From assembly GCA_016800925.1 (NCBI GenBank), contig JABCPU010000018.1, positions 124,001 through 188,000 of the forward strand: a stretch of DNA of 64,000 nucleotides, read 5' to 3'. The stretch is from Suillus spraguei (Eukaryota > Basidiomycota > Agaricomycetes > Boletales > Suillaceae). How positions within the stretch are numbered: the stretch's first letter is position 1; each line of letters begins with the position of its first letter. The notes beneath the pieces were generated by a model. That model made no database searches. It saw only the letters and a program-made list of their open reading frames with translations, and was not told the origin of the DNA. Below, piece by piece: positions 1 through 12,333 of the stretch. Made by a program: the position numbers and the translations under genes.

Positions 1-2766
1 AGGAATTTGCATGGCAGGCAATCAAGGCACACACCTCTACAAGATACCGTAGGATCATATCCCGATGGGATTCTAAGACTGCTAGAGCGACGAAGAGAAC
101 GAATTCGTTGCTGTAATAGTCCGTCCACAACACTTCCCACAGACGCAAGACATCGTCGAAAGGGAATTCGCGTTTGAAAACGATGAGGACCCATCTGTGA
201 TGAATAATAGTATTAAGGATGCCTTGTCAGCAAGTTTCAGTGAAGACTTACCGGAAGCAGAAGAACAAATTGAGACCATCAGTTTTTTCTGCAGTAGATG
301 AGAGTTAGATAGTTATAAACACGTAAAAATGGATTCAGTGACCTAAATGTCGATATAAGTCAGGATCCATGACGCAGATCAGCTCTTGGAGCGTTGAGAG
401 TTGCTTCTTCATTCCACTTTGATCCCGAAGGAAATTTTGAATCTATTGTAAATGTCAGACAGAATCTTCATCAAGTTTCGGATGCACTCGCCATACGATT
501 CATTACTTCCACAAAACACCAGAAGGTCAGCTCCTCGTCAGAACCCATCACAACGTAGAGAGGAGCGCAAAGGTCTGACATGCCCTGGACATACCCTGAT
601 TTTCTCTCATTAGATACCGCATACGAATGTAGATTCCAAATGCGCTCACCAAGCTCTTTGTTGTAGAAATTGTATGTGAGGAGAATGCCTGCAAGACGAT
701 CGATATGTTCATTACTGGGCGATTGTGCACCGATGTCCGACATTTGGGGAGAGATCGTCGTGTACCGGCGGTTTCCATTTGGATCATTTTCAGCGGTATC
801 TTCATAGGAAGTAGAGAAGAATGGCTGAGTGCGGTCTGTGCGGCGACAATCTACATCGATGCGGTGACGTTCTTCAAGAATATCCGGTCGGTCAAAGACC
901 TCGGGGACACCACACCACTCATCCTTGATCTCACGGTATCGCTTTCTACAGAACGGGTCAGAAGGCGTGGATCTCGTGGTGAAAGTAACATTACTTCTTC
1001 TCCTCCCATTTCGCTTCCCTTTCACTCCCAGTGATGTCCCATTCGTGGACACCAAGTATGAAGGGCCACATTTTCCTTCTAAGGTTTCCATAAGGAGTGA
1101 TACCTCTCCTGAAAACTTGGTGTCTCATCTCCTCAAGCCTGACTTTTGGTCGTCCATCTTGATCAAACCACTTCGCCCAAAGCGCCTCATCTATTGGATG
1201 TGCTGGATCTCGAGAGGTTCTTGGAGAGGGAAGGTTGACAGTGGAGTGAAGAAGTTCGAATACACCCAACGGAGATATCTCCTCAACCACGTTCGAGGAG
1301 GAGGGCAGTGCTTGAGCCTCTCGTTTACGCGCTCGATCGCCTTCTTCAGCAACTATGCGAGCCCAGCGTGCAAGATATACCCTTGCGCTCTCAAACTCAC
1401 CAACGCCCCCTTTCTCCACCCAACTACCCCATTCTAAGTCGCCGTTGGCATGAACTAGACTCCTGACAGGGTCTGGGAGATGCGGTACGATGGGCTTAGC
1501 AAGAGGATGAGAAAGAATGTTGTGTGCAGCGTGGCGTGTCGCTCTAGTGATGTTTGAGAAGGATTGCAGTAGCGCCATCCGTGCTTGTGAGCTGGACTGT
1601 GTGGTCGATATAGAGGGCGGGTAAAGAGAACGATGTAGAACGGATGAACGAGTGGAATATGAGTTAGGAGGTGCATTGGCAGGAACATCAGATAATGGGC
1701 GTGGTCGCCTGTGAGCAGGTACAGGTGAGTGCGAAGAAGCATACGATGACTGCGCAAGGATATCGTCCACGGCGTCGTCGTCAAATATCTGAGTGGTGTG
1801 CGTATCAATGTCGGCTTTAGATGGGTCGACGATGAACAAGGAAGGCTGTAATGTGGAACGGAGTAGGTGGGCATAAGATCGTAGACGAGAGAGCAAATCC
1901 TCGCCTCCCCATGAGGTTGATGGTCGAGGAGACGATGGCAATGACGTGGAAGGAGGGTGTGCATTAGTGGGGTTGCGCCTAGTATGTCGAGACGGTAGCG
2001 TCATTGAAAGTGACTCGTCGTCATGGAAGTGCAGAGTTGGGAGTGTGGAGCTGTTTATGAGGTTTATACCGATGGTACCATCTGTTAGTGATCGGTTTAG
2101 CCCTGTCAATGTGTACAGACAACGTGAGAACGTACACCATGATGAAAGGGTAGGTGGATGGACAAGAAGAGAGTATATCGAAGTCAGAGGGACCGAGAAT
2201 GCATAGGACTCTGGTCTTTGTGTAGGAAGGTCGATCAAGACCGCATCTTTGAATAGTGTAAGGTTTTTGGATGCAAATAGAGAAACAAGCTGCGGACCTT
2301 CATCGTCCTCATCTAGTGTAGCCTTCTCCTCAATCTTTACAAACTTGTCCCATTCGTCGGTTCCCTTTTCGCAGAGCAGCGTCTCTGGAATCCACGCAAG
2401 CAAATAGGTAGGATTGATAGCCTCCTAGATAGCAAAAATGCATGAGCGAGAAATGCAGGCAAGCCTAGCTACTCACGCGCTTGACAAGAGCTACGAAACC
2501 CGGGATGTTATCTCTAGCGTATGCGGTCGGATTAACGTAGACCTTGGATTTACTGTAGAGAAGGCGATATTTGCTCTCCTCCTCTGCGGAAGGGGATAAT
2601 GAACCACTGCTCTCGCTTTGGGTACGCTGAATCTCAACCATAGAATCAGACTAGTGAGAGGGGTTTGGGTTAGCATACCATAGAAAGCCAATTAGTGGCG
2701 ACTCACTGAAATTATAGACAAGGAACCGTCAGAGTCACAAGCACGATGATTCTTGCCCACAAGCAT
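1..2766 (-). CDS. GYP7: TBC-domain Rab GTPase-activating protein, Gyp7/TBC1D15 type (3' end outside window)
   Basis: Rab GAP that should stimulate GTP hydrolysis on an endosomal or vacuolar Rab (Ypt7-type in yeast). Exons, 5' to 3' on the minus strand: 2766-2707, 2650-2477, 2424-995, 945-492, 442-343, 288-252, 194-35; coding continues past base 1. The start is the ATG at 2766, whose exon splices in phase into the conserved N-terminus (SKVYVNPTAYARDNIPG). The TBC domain starts at RRGITPYGNLRRKMWPF. The arginine finger lies in IDVDCRRTDR and the glutamine finger in YVQGMSD; DGLNLFFCFRWVLIVFKREF follows across an intron. The long middle is Ser/Pro-rich linker. The intron after VEVMNRM appears to use a GC donor. 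The family assignment is firm; the C-terminus is not visible. Confidence 0.93.
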
Positions 2767-3293
2767 CAGTACTTGAGCGCTTGAGCCACGAACTTCTATT
2801 CAGTGTTCGTTTGCTGTGGGCTGCGTAATAGTAATGCGGTGTGAATCCTCTCAAGTCTCCATTTGTAGCCCTCCCGCACTTTGCCAGAATTTCAAAAAAA
2901 ACGTTGTTCACCTCATTCAGTATCCGTGAACCATTACGATGTCAACTACGCTTTTCGAAGTACAACACGGGAAGAGAACAGCAGGTATTTTTTTTTACCA
3001 GAGATCCCCTCGAATAAGAATACTTCCCGCCTAAACACCGATAATAATATAGTTCTGTCAGTCAAACAGTTGCGCACGGGAACAAATCTTCAACAAGGTC
3101 AATATCAGACTGCGGAGCTGCTTGAGAGACCTTCTTGTAAATTCAAATGCAAGGTCTTGCCATGCCATTTGCTAAACACCAAACGGTTTTAATCCGCACG
3201 CATGTGTAGTGTGCGTGAAGGTATTTACCCCACAAGTTACAACACGAAGAGAGCAAGTAAAATGATGATATGACGACTCTAACACAACAACGT
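2767..3293. other. GYP7 promoter side and RPS21 3' side
   Basis: No gene supported; the plus ORF at 2881-3192 has no motif or splice partner. Confidence 0.4.
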
Positions 3294-3714
3294 TTATTTT
3301 TGGTATGACCACACATTCCGGAGCACTACAAGAACAAAATATTAGTACAGTCTAGACAAATTACTCGTAGAGAACAATACTTACAACCCGCCTTCGTTGC
3401 TAGCCGGTTAATAGAGTCATCGCCCTCCCCTTGTGATCGCACTTGTCCGCAAAGAGCAAACGAGGTGTAAGTGTTTTGGGCGCGACCGTTAGCATCAACA
3501 TCAACGACATTGATCTGGACCGAAGCATGGTCCTTGGAAGTAATCAGGCGGTCTAATTCATGGATGGGTTAATGTTTTAAGACAGTGTTTGGCTCGAAAC
3601 ATACTGGTGGCCGCACACTTGCGGGGGACGTAGAGGTCGACGAGAATACCCTAATACCAAGGTAAGTGGTAAGACTAGCATGACGACGTCAATACGGACC
3701 TGGTCGTTTTCCAT
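3294..3714 (-). CDS. RPS21: 40S ribosomal protein eS21
   Basis: Small-subunit ribosomal protein eS21. Four exons: 3714-3700, 3650-3605, 3552-3385 and 3325-3294. They total 261 nt, encoding 86 aa, with every phase matching. The protein begins MENDQ, continues [17 protein letters not shown] and [18 protein letters not shown], and ends [10 protein letters not shown], which matches the yeast eS21 ending. The first intron sits after five codons, typical of fungal ribosomal protein genes. The family length is 83-87 aa, so the model is complete. No other frame competes here. Confidence 0.95.
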
Positions 3715-4387
3715 TGCGAAATCAAGATTTTGGCTATGGTGTACAATGTGCAATCTACAGGGATGATGCGTGGGATAGTTCGTGAAGCAACTGTACAGTT
3801 AGTGTCACGTGGCTTGCGATTACGTAGGACTCCTCTTCAGCTGCTTGAGACAAAAAAAAAAAGGTCGCAAGGATACACATATATTGTTTGTGTATCGTAT
3901 TTCGTTGTATTGTGACGTGCATTTTGAACTTTGAAAACGAAGTAAGAGCATCGGGAGGACTCGAGGTACAATAATACTGGAAAAGGAATTTGAAAGATGG
4001 TAATGCAGATATAATGATAACGTGCGACTATCGACGTAAGGCTCTATAAAGCAGAATCAACGAGCAGAGTACGGAGGCGCAACGAGCGGTACAAATAGAT
4101 ACTATTTCAGATACAAAGAAGGCCTGATAAGAACAGCTATTGCTGATCCAAGGCGTAGCGTAGTTCATGGCGAGAGCGAAAATAAAGATCGTGCAAAGGA
4201 TGATTGAGCAGATTCGTGGCAGGATACATGGTGTTCGTTGAGATGCGCAATGAGTACTGAAAACGGGGGCGAGTAATCCTCGCTATTATAGGAAGATGCA
4301 GGTAAGATGGCGGTACAAGTGCTTTGCAGATAGCAGAATATTGGACGATGGTGTCAAAAACGCGTGGCCATGCATGAGTCAATGCAA
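3715..4387. other. RPS21 upstream region
   Basis: Contains the RPS21 promoter; short ORFs only. Nothing further recognised. Confidence 0.4.
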
Positions 4388-5188
4388 CTACAAGGGATTG
4401 CTGGCAGTTCCATGCGAAAAGATTGGCATAAGGTTGTGGAAAGTGACTTGTGTGGGATCAAATGGTACCCTAGGGGGCGGTGTCTTGAAACGCTCCCGAT
4501 CACAGCTGGAGGACTGGAAAGGAAAAATATGTCTCGATGGCGATTCCGACTCTGGATTATTTCCAAGAGGGTTTAAACGGAGCGATGACTTGCGGCGGCG
4601 CACAGGTCCAGACGCAGGGATCGCGTCTGAGAAGGCGGGTTCTTCAGCACCAAGTGTAGACAGTAGAGACAGATCTGCAGTATCGCAGAGATCGAACCGC
4701 GGAGGGAACTCCATGGCGGAGATCCACGGGAGACGATCAAACACGGGAACACGACCATATACTTCGAGAGGCGACTCGATGCGAGGGGGAAAGCGACGGC
4801 GTTTATTCACGGAGCGTGTGGCGCGGGTAGACCCTCGCCTTACTGCAGCACCACAAGGTATTGGTGACTTTGATTTCTAGGAGACACGTATCAGCACTGT
4901 TATAATATAATAAAATATACGCAAGAAAACTGACCACAGACAAAACGCGAGGCTCGTTGAGTGTGATTGGCGACAGCAGTCGCGGGGGACTTAAAAGTAT
5001 CCGCGACGGTAAGGTTTCCTGACGCACAAGTCAACTCGATTTGAGATCCAAAATATTGCTAGGAGACCTACAGAGATTACTGTTGGTGGGGCGTGGCATT
5101 GACGCGTATCTGGCGATGGAGACTGTAACGCGTCTTGAAATGAGGTATGGGTGACGCGTCGTGGTGATGGGGCAATTATCGATGGCAT
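4388..5188 (-). CDS. unknown Pro/Ser/Arg-rich protein, 229 aa
   Basis: I do not recognise a family. Three exons, 5188-5072, 5018-4935 and 4876-4388, have canonical GT/AG borders and all join in phase 0 (117, 84 and 489 nt). The start ATG at 5188 opens MPSIIAPSPRRVTHTSFQDA. The protein is basic, rich in Pro, Ser and Arg, with PRRRK- and KRRR-like clusters that could act as nuclear signals, and a TPPPRVPFDP segment near the end. No membrane segment or catalytic motif is visible; it looks largely disordered. Reading-frame continuity over three exons is the main support. Plus-strand ORFs across 4296-4880 are possible but lack a splice-consistent extension. Confidence 0.5.
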
Positions 5189-6962
5189 TCTTGAGAACTG
5201 TGCCTGTGGACAATGGTGTTCGAATGTCGTTGGTGTCGTTGGAGGGCAAATAAAGATACAGCAGAGGGGCGAAAGAACGTGGCCGAGCTTTATGTTTGGC
5301 CAGTGCAAGGCAAATGAACCATTATTGTCGTGCTAAATGAATGGGAACAATGGAAAAGCTGTAAACAGGCGGATTCGGTCTGTTTCGAAGCCTCGAGGTT
5401 ACCGCTCCTAACCTTGCCTTAAAAGGAAACCTGACTCGCCTTTGTACACACGCTTTGCCACTTTCCCAGGCCACGTAAGGGTGAGGTGACTCTCGTTCGT
5501 ATTTTTATTCGCATGCCAATCTGCGTCTGGCAAACCGTCGACCAGCCGTGGAAGGTGTGCGTTACTAGGACAGTACATACTGACACGCAAACTCAACAGG
5601 ACCAGTCCTGTCACAAATTCATGCCGTGAAACCGACGGCGGTGATCGAGTCCTCAGGCTGTAATACCTGCAAGTAGTAATGTGTCCATACCCTTCCAAGC
5701 TGATAAGATAAGGGTAGATCTGCGCTCAGACTCCATAGAGAGGAAATGAAGTCAGTACCTTTTTCCTCCGATCTCGGAAGGATCATGTATGCGTTAATCA
5801 TCCGAGTCGCAGATCACGGACACAGCAAATTATTCGCGCCCGTCGGATACCCCCCGGACTTCCTGGATCAATCACGTTAGTTCTGCGCTTAAACACCATG
5901 GGGATTAATTGCGATACTCAACGTAGGCATCCGCGGAGGTCTTGGATTACAGTACTCGGTAGTGAAGCCTAGGTTCTTCTCCCCTTTCAGTTTTTTGAAT
6001 AAAAGCTGAAACCTAGAGGAATCCAAGCTTGTCAACAGCTTATTTTTTTATTGGAGCTTTGCTCTATACGCTGAGCCCGTTCTACGGGAAGGCGTTGACA
6101 CCCCGTTGATGAATCCACCTTTTACCCACTGCCAATGGGGTGGTACACGTTTTACTTCTTGCTTATCATGTCTTTCGTCTCGATAACCAATGATCTATCA
6201 ACTTTATATTTTCCAATAATTCTTGCTGAAATATACAACTTTTGCAGAATTCTTACAACATATCCCTATTGACGATTCCCAGCCCAGCGCAACCGCTCAT
6301 GCACAATGATTCATGTATGCTTGGAATGCATCCACCTTCATTTGGTCTTTGACCCCTATCGGCCGTCTTCGCAAGCCGTCGTCTGCATGACAACCCGAAC
6401 AAACTGACTCGTGTCAACACTGAAGCCTGAAGCCGCCTGTCCCAAGCTCGAGGCCAGGACAGGCCGTCCCCATCGTGTTCCCCACGGACATAACGCTCGC
6501 TCCAGATGCTTCTCACAACCCCAGGTAACAGGAACTAAGATCTAACCGCTTACACGACCACTTCCCCTTAGGGCTAGCATCAGACATGTGCCTACAGCGC
6601 TCCAAATAGTCGACAGTGAGATAAATAATTATTTTATACTTGCTGGTTACCGATTCCCACAATGCAACGTCATGTGAAGAGATATCGCTGACATTCTCAC
6701 TCTCTGTTATGATCACATTCAAACTTACTTCGTCACACGCAATAATGGATCTACAATTAAACGCCCGGACAACGCGTTCCGTGTCTAATGATCCTTGTGC
6801 CATCAACTTTTCGAGTGAAATGCTTTTATTCGTGAACATACTACTTTAAAGAACTTTTAGCTATTGTCTCGTAAATGCGACTAAAAAAGACAGAAAAAAA
6901 TGCAGCGACGGGCCATGACAATGATATGATGCAAAGTAAAGTACACAGAAAACGCCAAACGT
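5189..6962. other. 1.8-kb gene-poor interval before HSP90
   Basis: ORFs on both strands are short, carry no motif and have no splice-consistent partners. HSP90's 3'UTR occupies the right edge. No RNA gene or repeat recognised. Confidence 0.4.
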
Positions 6963-9378
6963 CTAGTCAATCTCCTCCATTGCCGACGTCGACACGGTTT
7001 CCAATGGCGGAGGGGCACTAGAGTCTTCAGCGGGTGCCGATTCTTCCTCTTCTTCGTCGACGTCAAGACCCAAGCTGATCATACGGTTGATGCGCTTCGC
7101 GAACGACGTGGGGTCGTCGAGCGAGAAACCGGAGGTGAGAAGCGCGGTTTCAAATAGCAGGAAGGTGAGGTCACGGACAGACTTATCGCCTTGTCCTCGG
7201 CAACTTTGCGCTTGAGCTCTTTGATAATAGCGTTAGAGGGGTTAAGTTCGAGGGTCTTCTTGGACGCCATGTATGATGACATCGAAGAGTCACGGAGAGC
7301 TTGTGCTTTCATGATACGTTCCTGTAGATATGTGAATGAGAATTGCTTTCGGGTTGTAAAAGATCATACGCACCATGTTGGATGACCAACCGAACTGGCC
7401 GGTAACGAGGACGCAAGGAGAGTCGGTGATACGGTTGGAAACGACAACCTTCTCGACCTTGTCACCAAGCGCGTCCTTGATGGTCTGGCAGAGGTCGTTG
7501 AACTGAGCAGCCTCTTCTTCGCGTAGTTTCTTCTCCTCATCGGTCTCCTCGAGCTCGAGACCTTCTTTCGAGACACAGATAAGTTTCTTGCCCTCAAACT
7601 CCTTCAGCTGCGTGACGGCGTACTCGTCGATGGGGTCGACGAGAAGGAGGACCTCGAAGCCCTTCTTCTTGAGCACTTCAAGGAAGGGTGAGTCGCGGAC
7701 AGCGGCAAGGGATTCACCAGTAAGGTAATAGATTGACTTCTGGACCTCGGGCATACGCGTGATGTAGTCTGCAAGCATTGTAAGGGAACTATCCAAACAG
7801 TGCACAGCAAGATGCACTCACCCTTCAGCGAAGTTTGTTCCTCGAGAGACTTGGTGGAGTAGAAGCGGAGGAACTCAGCGAGCTTGCTACGGTTCTGAGC
7901 ATCTTCGTGGATACCAAGCTTCAAGTTCTTGCCGAAAGCCTCATAGAACTTGTTGAAGTTGTCCTTGTCCTCCGAGATCTCGGTGAACAGGTCCATGCAC
8001 TTCTTGACGATGTTCTTGCGAATGACTTTGAGGATCTTGTTCTGTTGCAAGGTTTCACGCGAGATGTTAAGAGGCAAGTCCTCAGAGTCGACAATACCCT
8101 TGACGAAGTTGAGGTACTCGGGGATGAGGTCCTCACAGTCGTCCATGATAAAAACGCGCCGAACGTAGAGTTTGATGTTGTTACGCTTCTTCTTGGTCTC
8201 AAAGAGATCGAAGGGTGCACTATATACCTAGGTCAGTAATTGTGATTAAACGTAAACAGACGATACTGACCGCTTTGGAATATACAAGATTGCCTTGAAC
8301 TCGAGTTGACCCTCGACGGAGAAGTGCTTGACGGCAAGGTGCTCCTCCCAATCGTTGGTTAGCGATTTGTAGAAGGCACCATACTCCTCGGCATTGATGT
8401 CCTGAGGATTACGAGTCCAGATGGGCTTCGTCTTGTTGAGCTCTTCGTTCGTGGTCTCGGTTTCCTTGACCTTCTTGGTCTTCTTTTCCTTGGGCTTGTC
8501 ATCGTCTTCGACCTCTTCGATCTTGGACTCCTCTTTCTCATCCTTCAGTTCCTCCTCGTCGTCTTCAACCTCCTGTATGTACATGAGCCACAATGAGAGG
8601 GTGGCACGCCTGAAATTAACTTACCTTCTCGACCTCCTTGGTGACAGCCAGTTGAATAGGGTATGAGATGAACTCAGAGTGCTTCTTGACGATCTCCTTG
8701 ATCTTCTTCTCCTCAAGGTACTCGGTCTGGTCCTCCTTGAGGTAGAGGCGGATCTCAGTACCACGTCCAAGAGATTCGCCGGATGTGTCAGGAGTGATCG
8801 TGAAGGTGCCGCCTGCAGCGGATTCCCAGATGTACTGCTCATCATCGTTGTGTTTTGAGATGACTTGAACACGCTCGGCAACAAGGTAGGCAGAGTAGAA
8901 ACCAACACCGAATTGACCGATCATAGAAATGTCAGCGCCGGAGCTGAGAGCCTCCATGAAACCCTAAGGAGGCAAGTCAGAAAAGTAGTCAAAGGAGTGA
9001 TTGAAGGACGCTTACTTTTGTGCCAGACTTGGCGATGGTACCAAGGTTGTTGACCAAGTCAGCTTTGGTCATGCCGACACCAGTATCACGAATGGTGAGG
9101 AGCTTGTTCTCCTTGTCCGGAGTGATACGAATGTAGAGTTCCTTCTCGGTCTCGAGAACCGAAGGGTCGGTCAGGGAGGCGTAACGTATTTTGTCGATGG
9201 CATCTGAGCAGTTCGAGATCAATTCACGAAGGAAGATCTCCTTATTCGAGTAGAAGGTGTCTGAGTGGCACAAATGTTAAAACTAGGATAAGAGGATGAA
9301 AGATGGAAAGTACTGACTGATAATCAAGTCAAGGAGTTGACTGATTTCAGCTTGGAATCCAAAGCTCTCGGTTGCCAT
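6963..9378 (-). CDS. HSP90: Hsp90 molecular chaperone (single-base frameshift in last exon)
   Basis: Cytosolic ATP-dependent Hsp90. Exons: 9378-9318, 9260-9016, 8963-8625, 8572-8271, 8219-7822, 7768-7374, 7321-6963. The GHKL ATPase domain is intact: [35 protein letters not shown] charged linker (about residues 220-265) follows, then the middle domain. All seven exons agree in phase except that the last lacks one base around 7185-7190. There AEDKA should run into [13 protein letters not shown] but drops a base and would terminate early as read. With the base counted, the protein is 699 aa and ends MEEID, a variant of the MEEVD co-chaperone tail. The 5'UTR probably has an intron at 9384-9435, and two perfect heat-shock elements lie upstream. 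Shares its promoter region with THR4, head to head. Confidence 0.95.
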
Positions 9379-9383
9379 TTCGT

Positions 9384-9435
9384 CTAAGGGGCCAGATTAG
9401 TTTAAGAAGGCGCGTATAAGAATGATCTCACATAC
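9384..9435 (-). other. probable 5'UTR intron of HSP90
   Basis: On the minus strand a GTATGT donor at 9435 and a CCTTAG acceptor at 9384 bracket 52 nt ending five bases before the HSP90 ATG. The length and borders match the coding introns. Inference from sequence only; transcript reads would settle it. Confidence 0.5.
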
Positions 9436-9536
9436 TGGAAGATGAAAGAAGATCTAAGTAAGTGGAAAAGATGGGAGGATGCCTACAGCAAAGGACGCGT
9501 TTATCTGGAGGGTCTTAAGTATCTGAATTTTTGATA

Positions 9537-9549
9537 TTCGAGAACCTTC
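9537..9549. promoter_or_regulatory. heat-shock element (perfect triple repeat)
   Basis: TTCnnGAAnnTTC with no mismatch (TTC 9537, GAA 9542, TTC 9547), the HSF trimer site. It lies about 160 bp upstream of the HSP90 ATG, in the region shared with THR4. Confidence 0.8.
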
Positions 9550-9578
9550 GATACACGGAAATTCTCAAAACGCACATA

Positions 9579-9591
9579 TTCCAGAACATTC
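9579..9591. promoter_or_regulatory. second heat-shock element (perfect triple repeat)
   Basis: Second mismatch-free TTCnnGAAnnTTC (TTC 9579, GAA 9584, TTC 9589), 42 bp from the first. Two perfect sites in 55 bp next to HSP90 argue for HSF control. Their effect on THR4, on the other side, is unknown. Confidence 0.8.
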
Positions 9592-9850
9592 TATCACTTA
9601 CCTTTTATGGTGGAACTACAAGAACAAAGGCGCAGTACTACTACCAGTAGGTCCAGTACTACAGCATATGAGTATTCAATTGGAACTTTGTTATCACCCA
9701 GTTGTGCTCGACAAAAGCACTCGTAGGTAACTTTGAGACATAAGTCTAGATCTTGAAGAAGATCAATGAAATCAAGTCACCTGCTTTTTCGGTTAGATCA
9801 GACTCGATCATGTTCATGCCAACCCCTTCCACTTAGCCGCATCATTAAAC

Positions 9851-11552
9851 ATGAAGTACTTTTCGACCCGTGGAGGCTCAGTAGAGCTCACTTTTGAGGA
9901 GGTAAGTCAACTCATCAATGTCAGATACATTGATCTAGATTTTTAACAGACAGTGCTTGCCGGTCTCGCCTCAGATGGTGGATTGTACATACCTGCATCA
10001 ATACCACAACTCCCAGTTAACTGGCAAAAAACTTGGGCTAATAAGAGTTTCCCCGAGCTCAGCATCGAGATCCTCTCCCTCTTCATCTCTGCAGATGAGA
10101 TCTCGCAAACAGACCTCGCCGCTCTCGTCCATGCCACCTACAACGACTCTGCATGGCGCCATCCCGATATCACCCCACTCCAGCCACTTACCACCAACAA
10201 GTACATCCTTGAGCTTTTTCATGGGCCCACATATGCCTTCAAGGATGTTGCACTCCAGCTTCTAGGCAATCTCTTCTCCTACTTCCTCCAGCGCCGCAAC
10301 AAAGCAAAGTCTCCTGGGGAGGAGAGGGAGACGCTGACTGTTGTGGGTGCGACGAGTGGTGATACCGGGAGTGCTGCAATCTACGGGCTGCGAGGCAAGC
10401 CCGATGTGTCTATATTCATCCTGCACCCCAAGGGTCGCGTCAGCCCTGTCCAAGAAGCTCAAATGACTACCGTGACGGATGAAAACGTACATAACCTTGC
10501 CGTGAAGGGGACCTTCGATGATTGTCAGGTGCGTTTATCCCTCAAAATTCAATTCTTTCTCTAATAGCTTACATACATACAAATCTTCAGGATATCGTCA
10601 AAGCCCTCTTTGCTGACACAGCCTTCAACGCAAAACATCACCTCGGCGCTGTCAACAGCATAAACTGGGCCCGTATCCTCGCCCAAACCGTCTATTACTT
10701 CCTCTCCTACTTCGCCATTCGCCGTACCCTCCCTGCCGACGCTGAATTACAATTCATCGTCCCAACCGGTAACTTCGGCGACATCCTAGCAGGCTATTAC
10801 GCCAAGCGCATGGGTCTGCCCATGGCTAAACTTGTTATCGCTACAAACGCCAATGACATCCTCACCCGTTTCTGGAAGACGGGGCGGTATGAAAAGGTGG
10901 ACTCGAATTCTTCGTCAGCTGTGGTGGGGGGCGTTGTAGAGACACTCTCGCCTGCCATGGATATTCTCGTATCGAGTAACTTCGAGCGCTGTTGTGGTAC
11001 CTTGCCTTCGAAAGTGTACAGAACACCAATCCTGGAGGGGACTCACGCGAGAAAGCCTGCCAGACGGTGAAAGGCTGGATGGACAACGTAAAATCTATCG
11101 GGCGCATTGTCGTCCCAGATTCAGTGCTCGAGCTGGCGAGGAGGGATTTCACAGCCGAAGAGTCGATGATAATCAGGTACGGTCATACATTTCGATCCAC
11201 GTCGAGAGTTAAGCAAATGTTACAAAATACATAGATCCGCCAAATGATCAGGAAGTACTACACCTCCGCGCAATCCTACACCGCGGACCCACACACTGCA
11301 GTAGGACTACACGTCGCAGGCGTCCTCTCGCCGCCACCCAACACCATACAAGTCATCCTTTCTACTGCACACCCCGCCAAATTCTCCGAAGCGGTTACGA
11401 GCGCATTGGATGGCGTGCCAGGATTTGACTTTGATTCGGTGCTTCCCAAGGCGTTTAAGTCGCTGCTGACGATGGAGCGTCGCGTGATAGAGGTTGAAAG
11501 ACCTGATGTGGAGCTTGTGAAGGGCGTCGTGGAACGCTTTGCCGTTGTGTAA
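9851..11552 (+). CDS. THR4: threonine synthase (two single-base frameshifts)
   Basis: PLP enzyme converting O-phosphohomoserine to threonine, the last step of threonine biosynthesis. Exons: 9851-9901, 9950-10528, 10591-11176, 11235-11552. The PLP lysine is in GPTYAFKD; VVGATSGDTGSAA, PTGNFGDILAGYYAKRMG and DPHTAVGL are all conserved. Exon 3 is 586 nt, two short of phase. One base is missing at about 10989 (after SSNFER the frame should give LLWYLAFE) and one at about 11164 (after FTAEES the frame should give DDNQ before the intron). With both counted the protein is 511 aa, normal for the family. Head to head with HSP90 (472 bp). Either sequence error or a broken allele; the family call is secure. 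Confidence 0.93.
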
Positions 11553-12333
11553 GCGTTTGATGGTGTGGGGTGTCCTGAGAGTGGATGGTCAGATTTAAAA
11601 ATAACGTTTGTTGTGCAGAAGAAAGGTCCATTTAGATGTGGGTCTTGTATACCAATGATAGCAATTGTGTGTTATCGATATAGGGGGGAGAGCGTCCCTC
11701 CTTCCAATATTTGAGGTTCCTTTTGCGGTTTCTTCAATGATAAAATGAAGCAACCATACGACGTTGATCATCAAAAGATGTAGGTGATGATGAGGTGTTT
11801 GAATAAAGGTGCGGCTTTAAGTGATAGAAGGAATGAAGCTTGAAGGAAGACACATACTTCGACTCTCGTCTCCGCGGCTCTGCCTTTCTGTTGGTTCTGG
11901 GTCGAAGTCGGTCACAGGTCACGACCGGTCAACATCCGCAGTAATCAGATCGTTCGATTATCCCCTAAATTCAGGAAGGACACTCGTCTCCTAGCTATAA
12001 TCTCGTATGTTATGCCAACATCTGAATATCCACTATCCCAGTCTTAAGATGCATTCAGGTCCTGACTGCTGCGAGCTTGCACACGTGGAGTAAGATATTT
12101 CAAGACCGCGGGGGAGGTAACACATGCTATAAAGAATTTGCGGACGCATACCCAGACGTATCAAATAATAAATAACCAGCAGACACAACTAGTATATAGT
12201 GGAACACATCAAGTGCATAAAGAGAGTCTATAAGTACAACTATATCAACGACCATACTTGGTTTGAATCCAATACCTCGACAATCCATATATTGCCGACC
12301 CAAATAGAATACAGTGCGCCTTCGCCTTCACAA
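11553..12333. other. THR4 downstream spacer
   Basis: No supported gene; convergent 3' sides of THR4 and paralogue copy 1. Confidence 0.4.

Noticed and set aside
4296..4880. 194-codon plus-strand ORF
   Set aside because: Overlaps the splice-consistent minus-strand gene and has no motif or splice partner.
8421..8666. Ser/Phe-rich plus-strand ORFs across HSP90
   Set aside because: Shadows of the acidic Hsp90 linker on the opposite strand.
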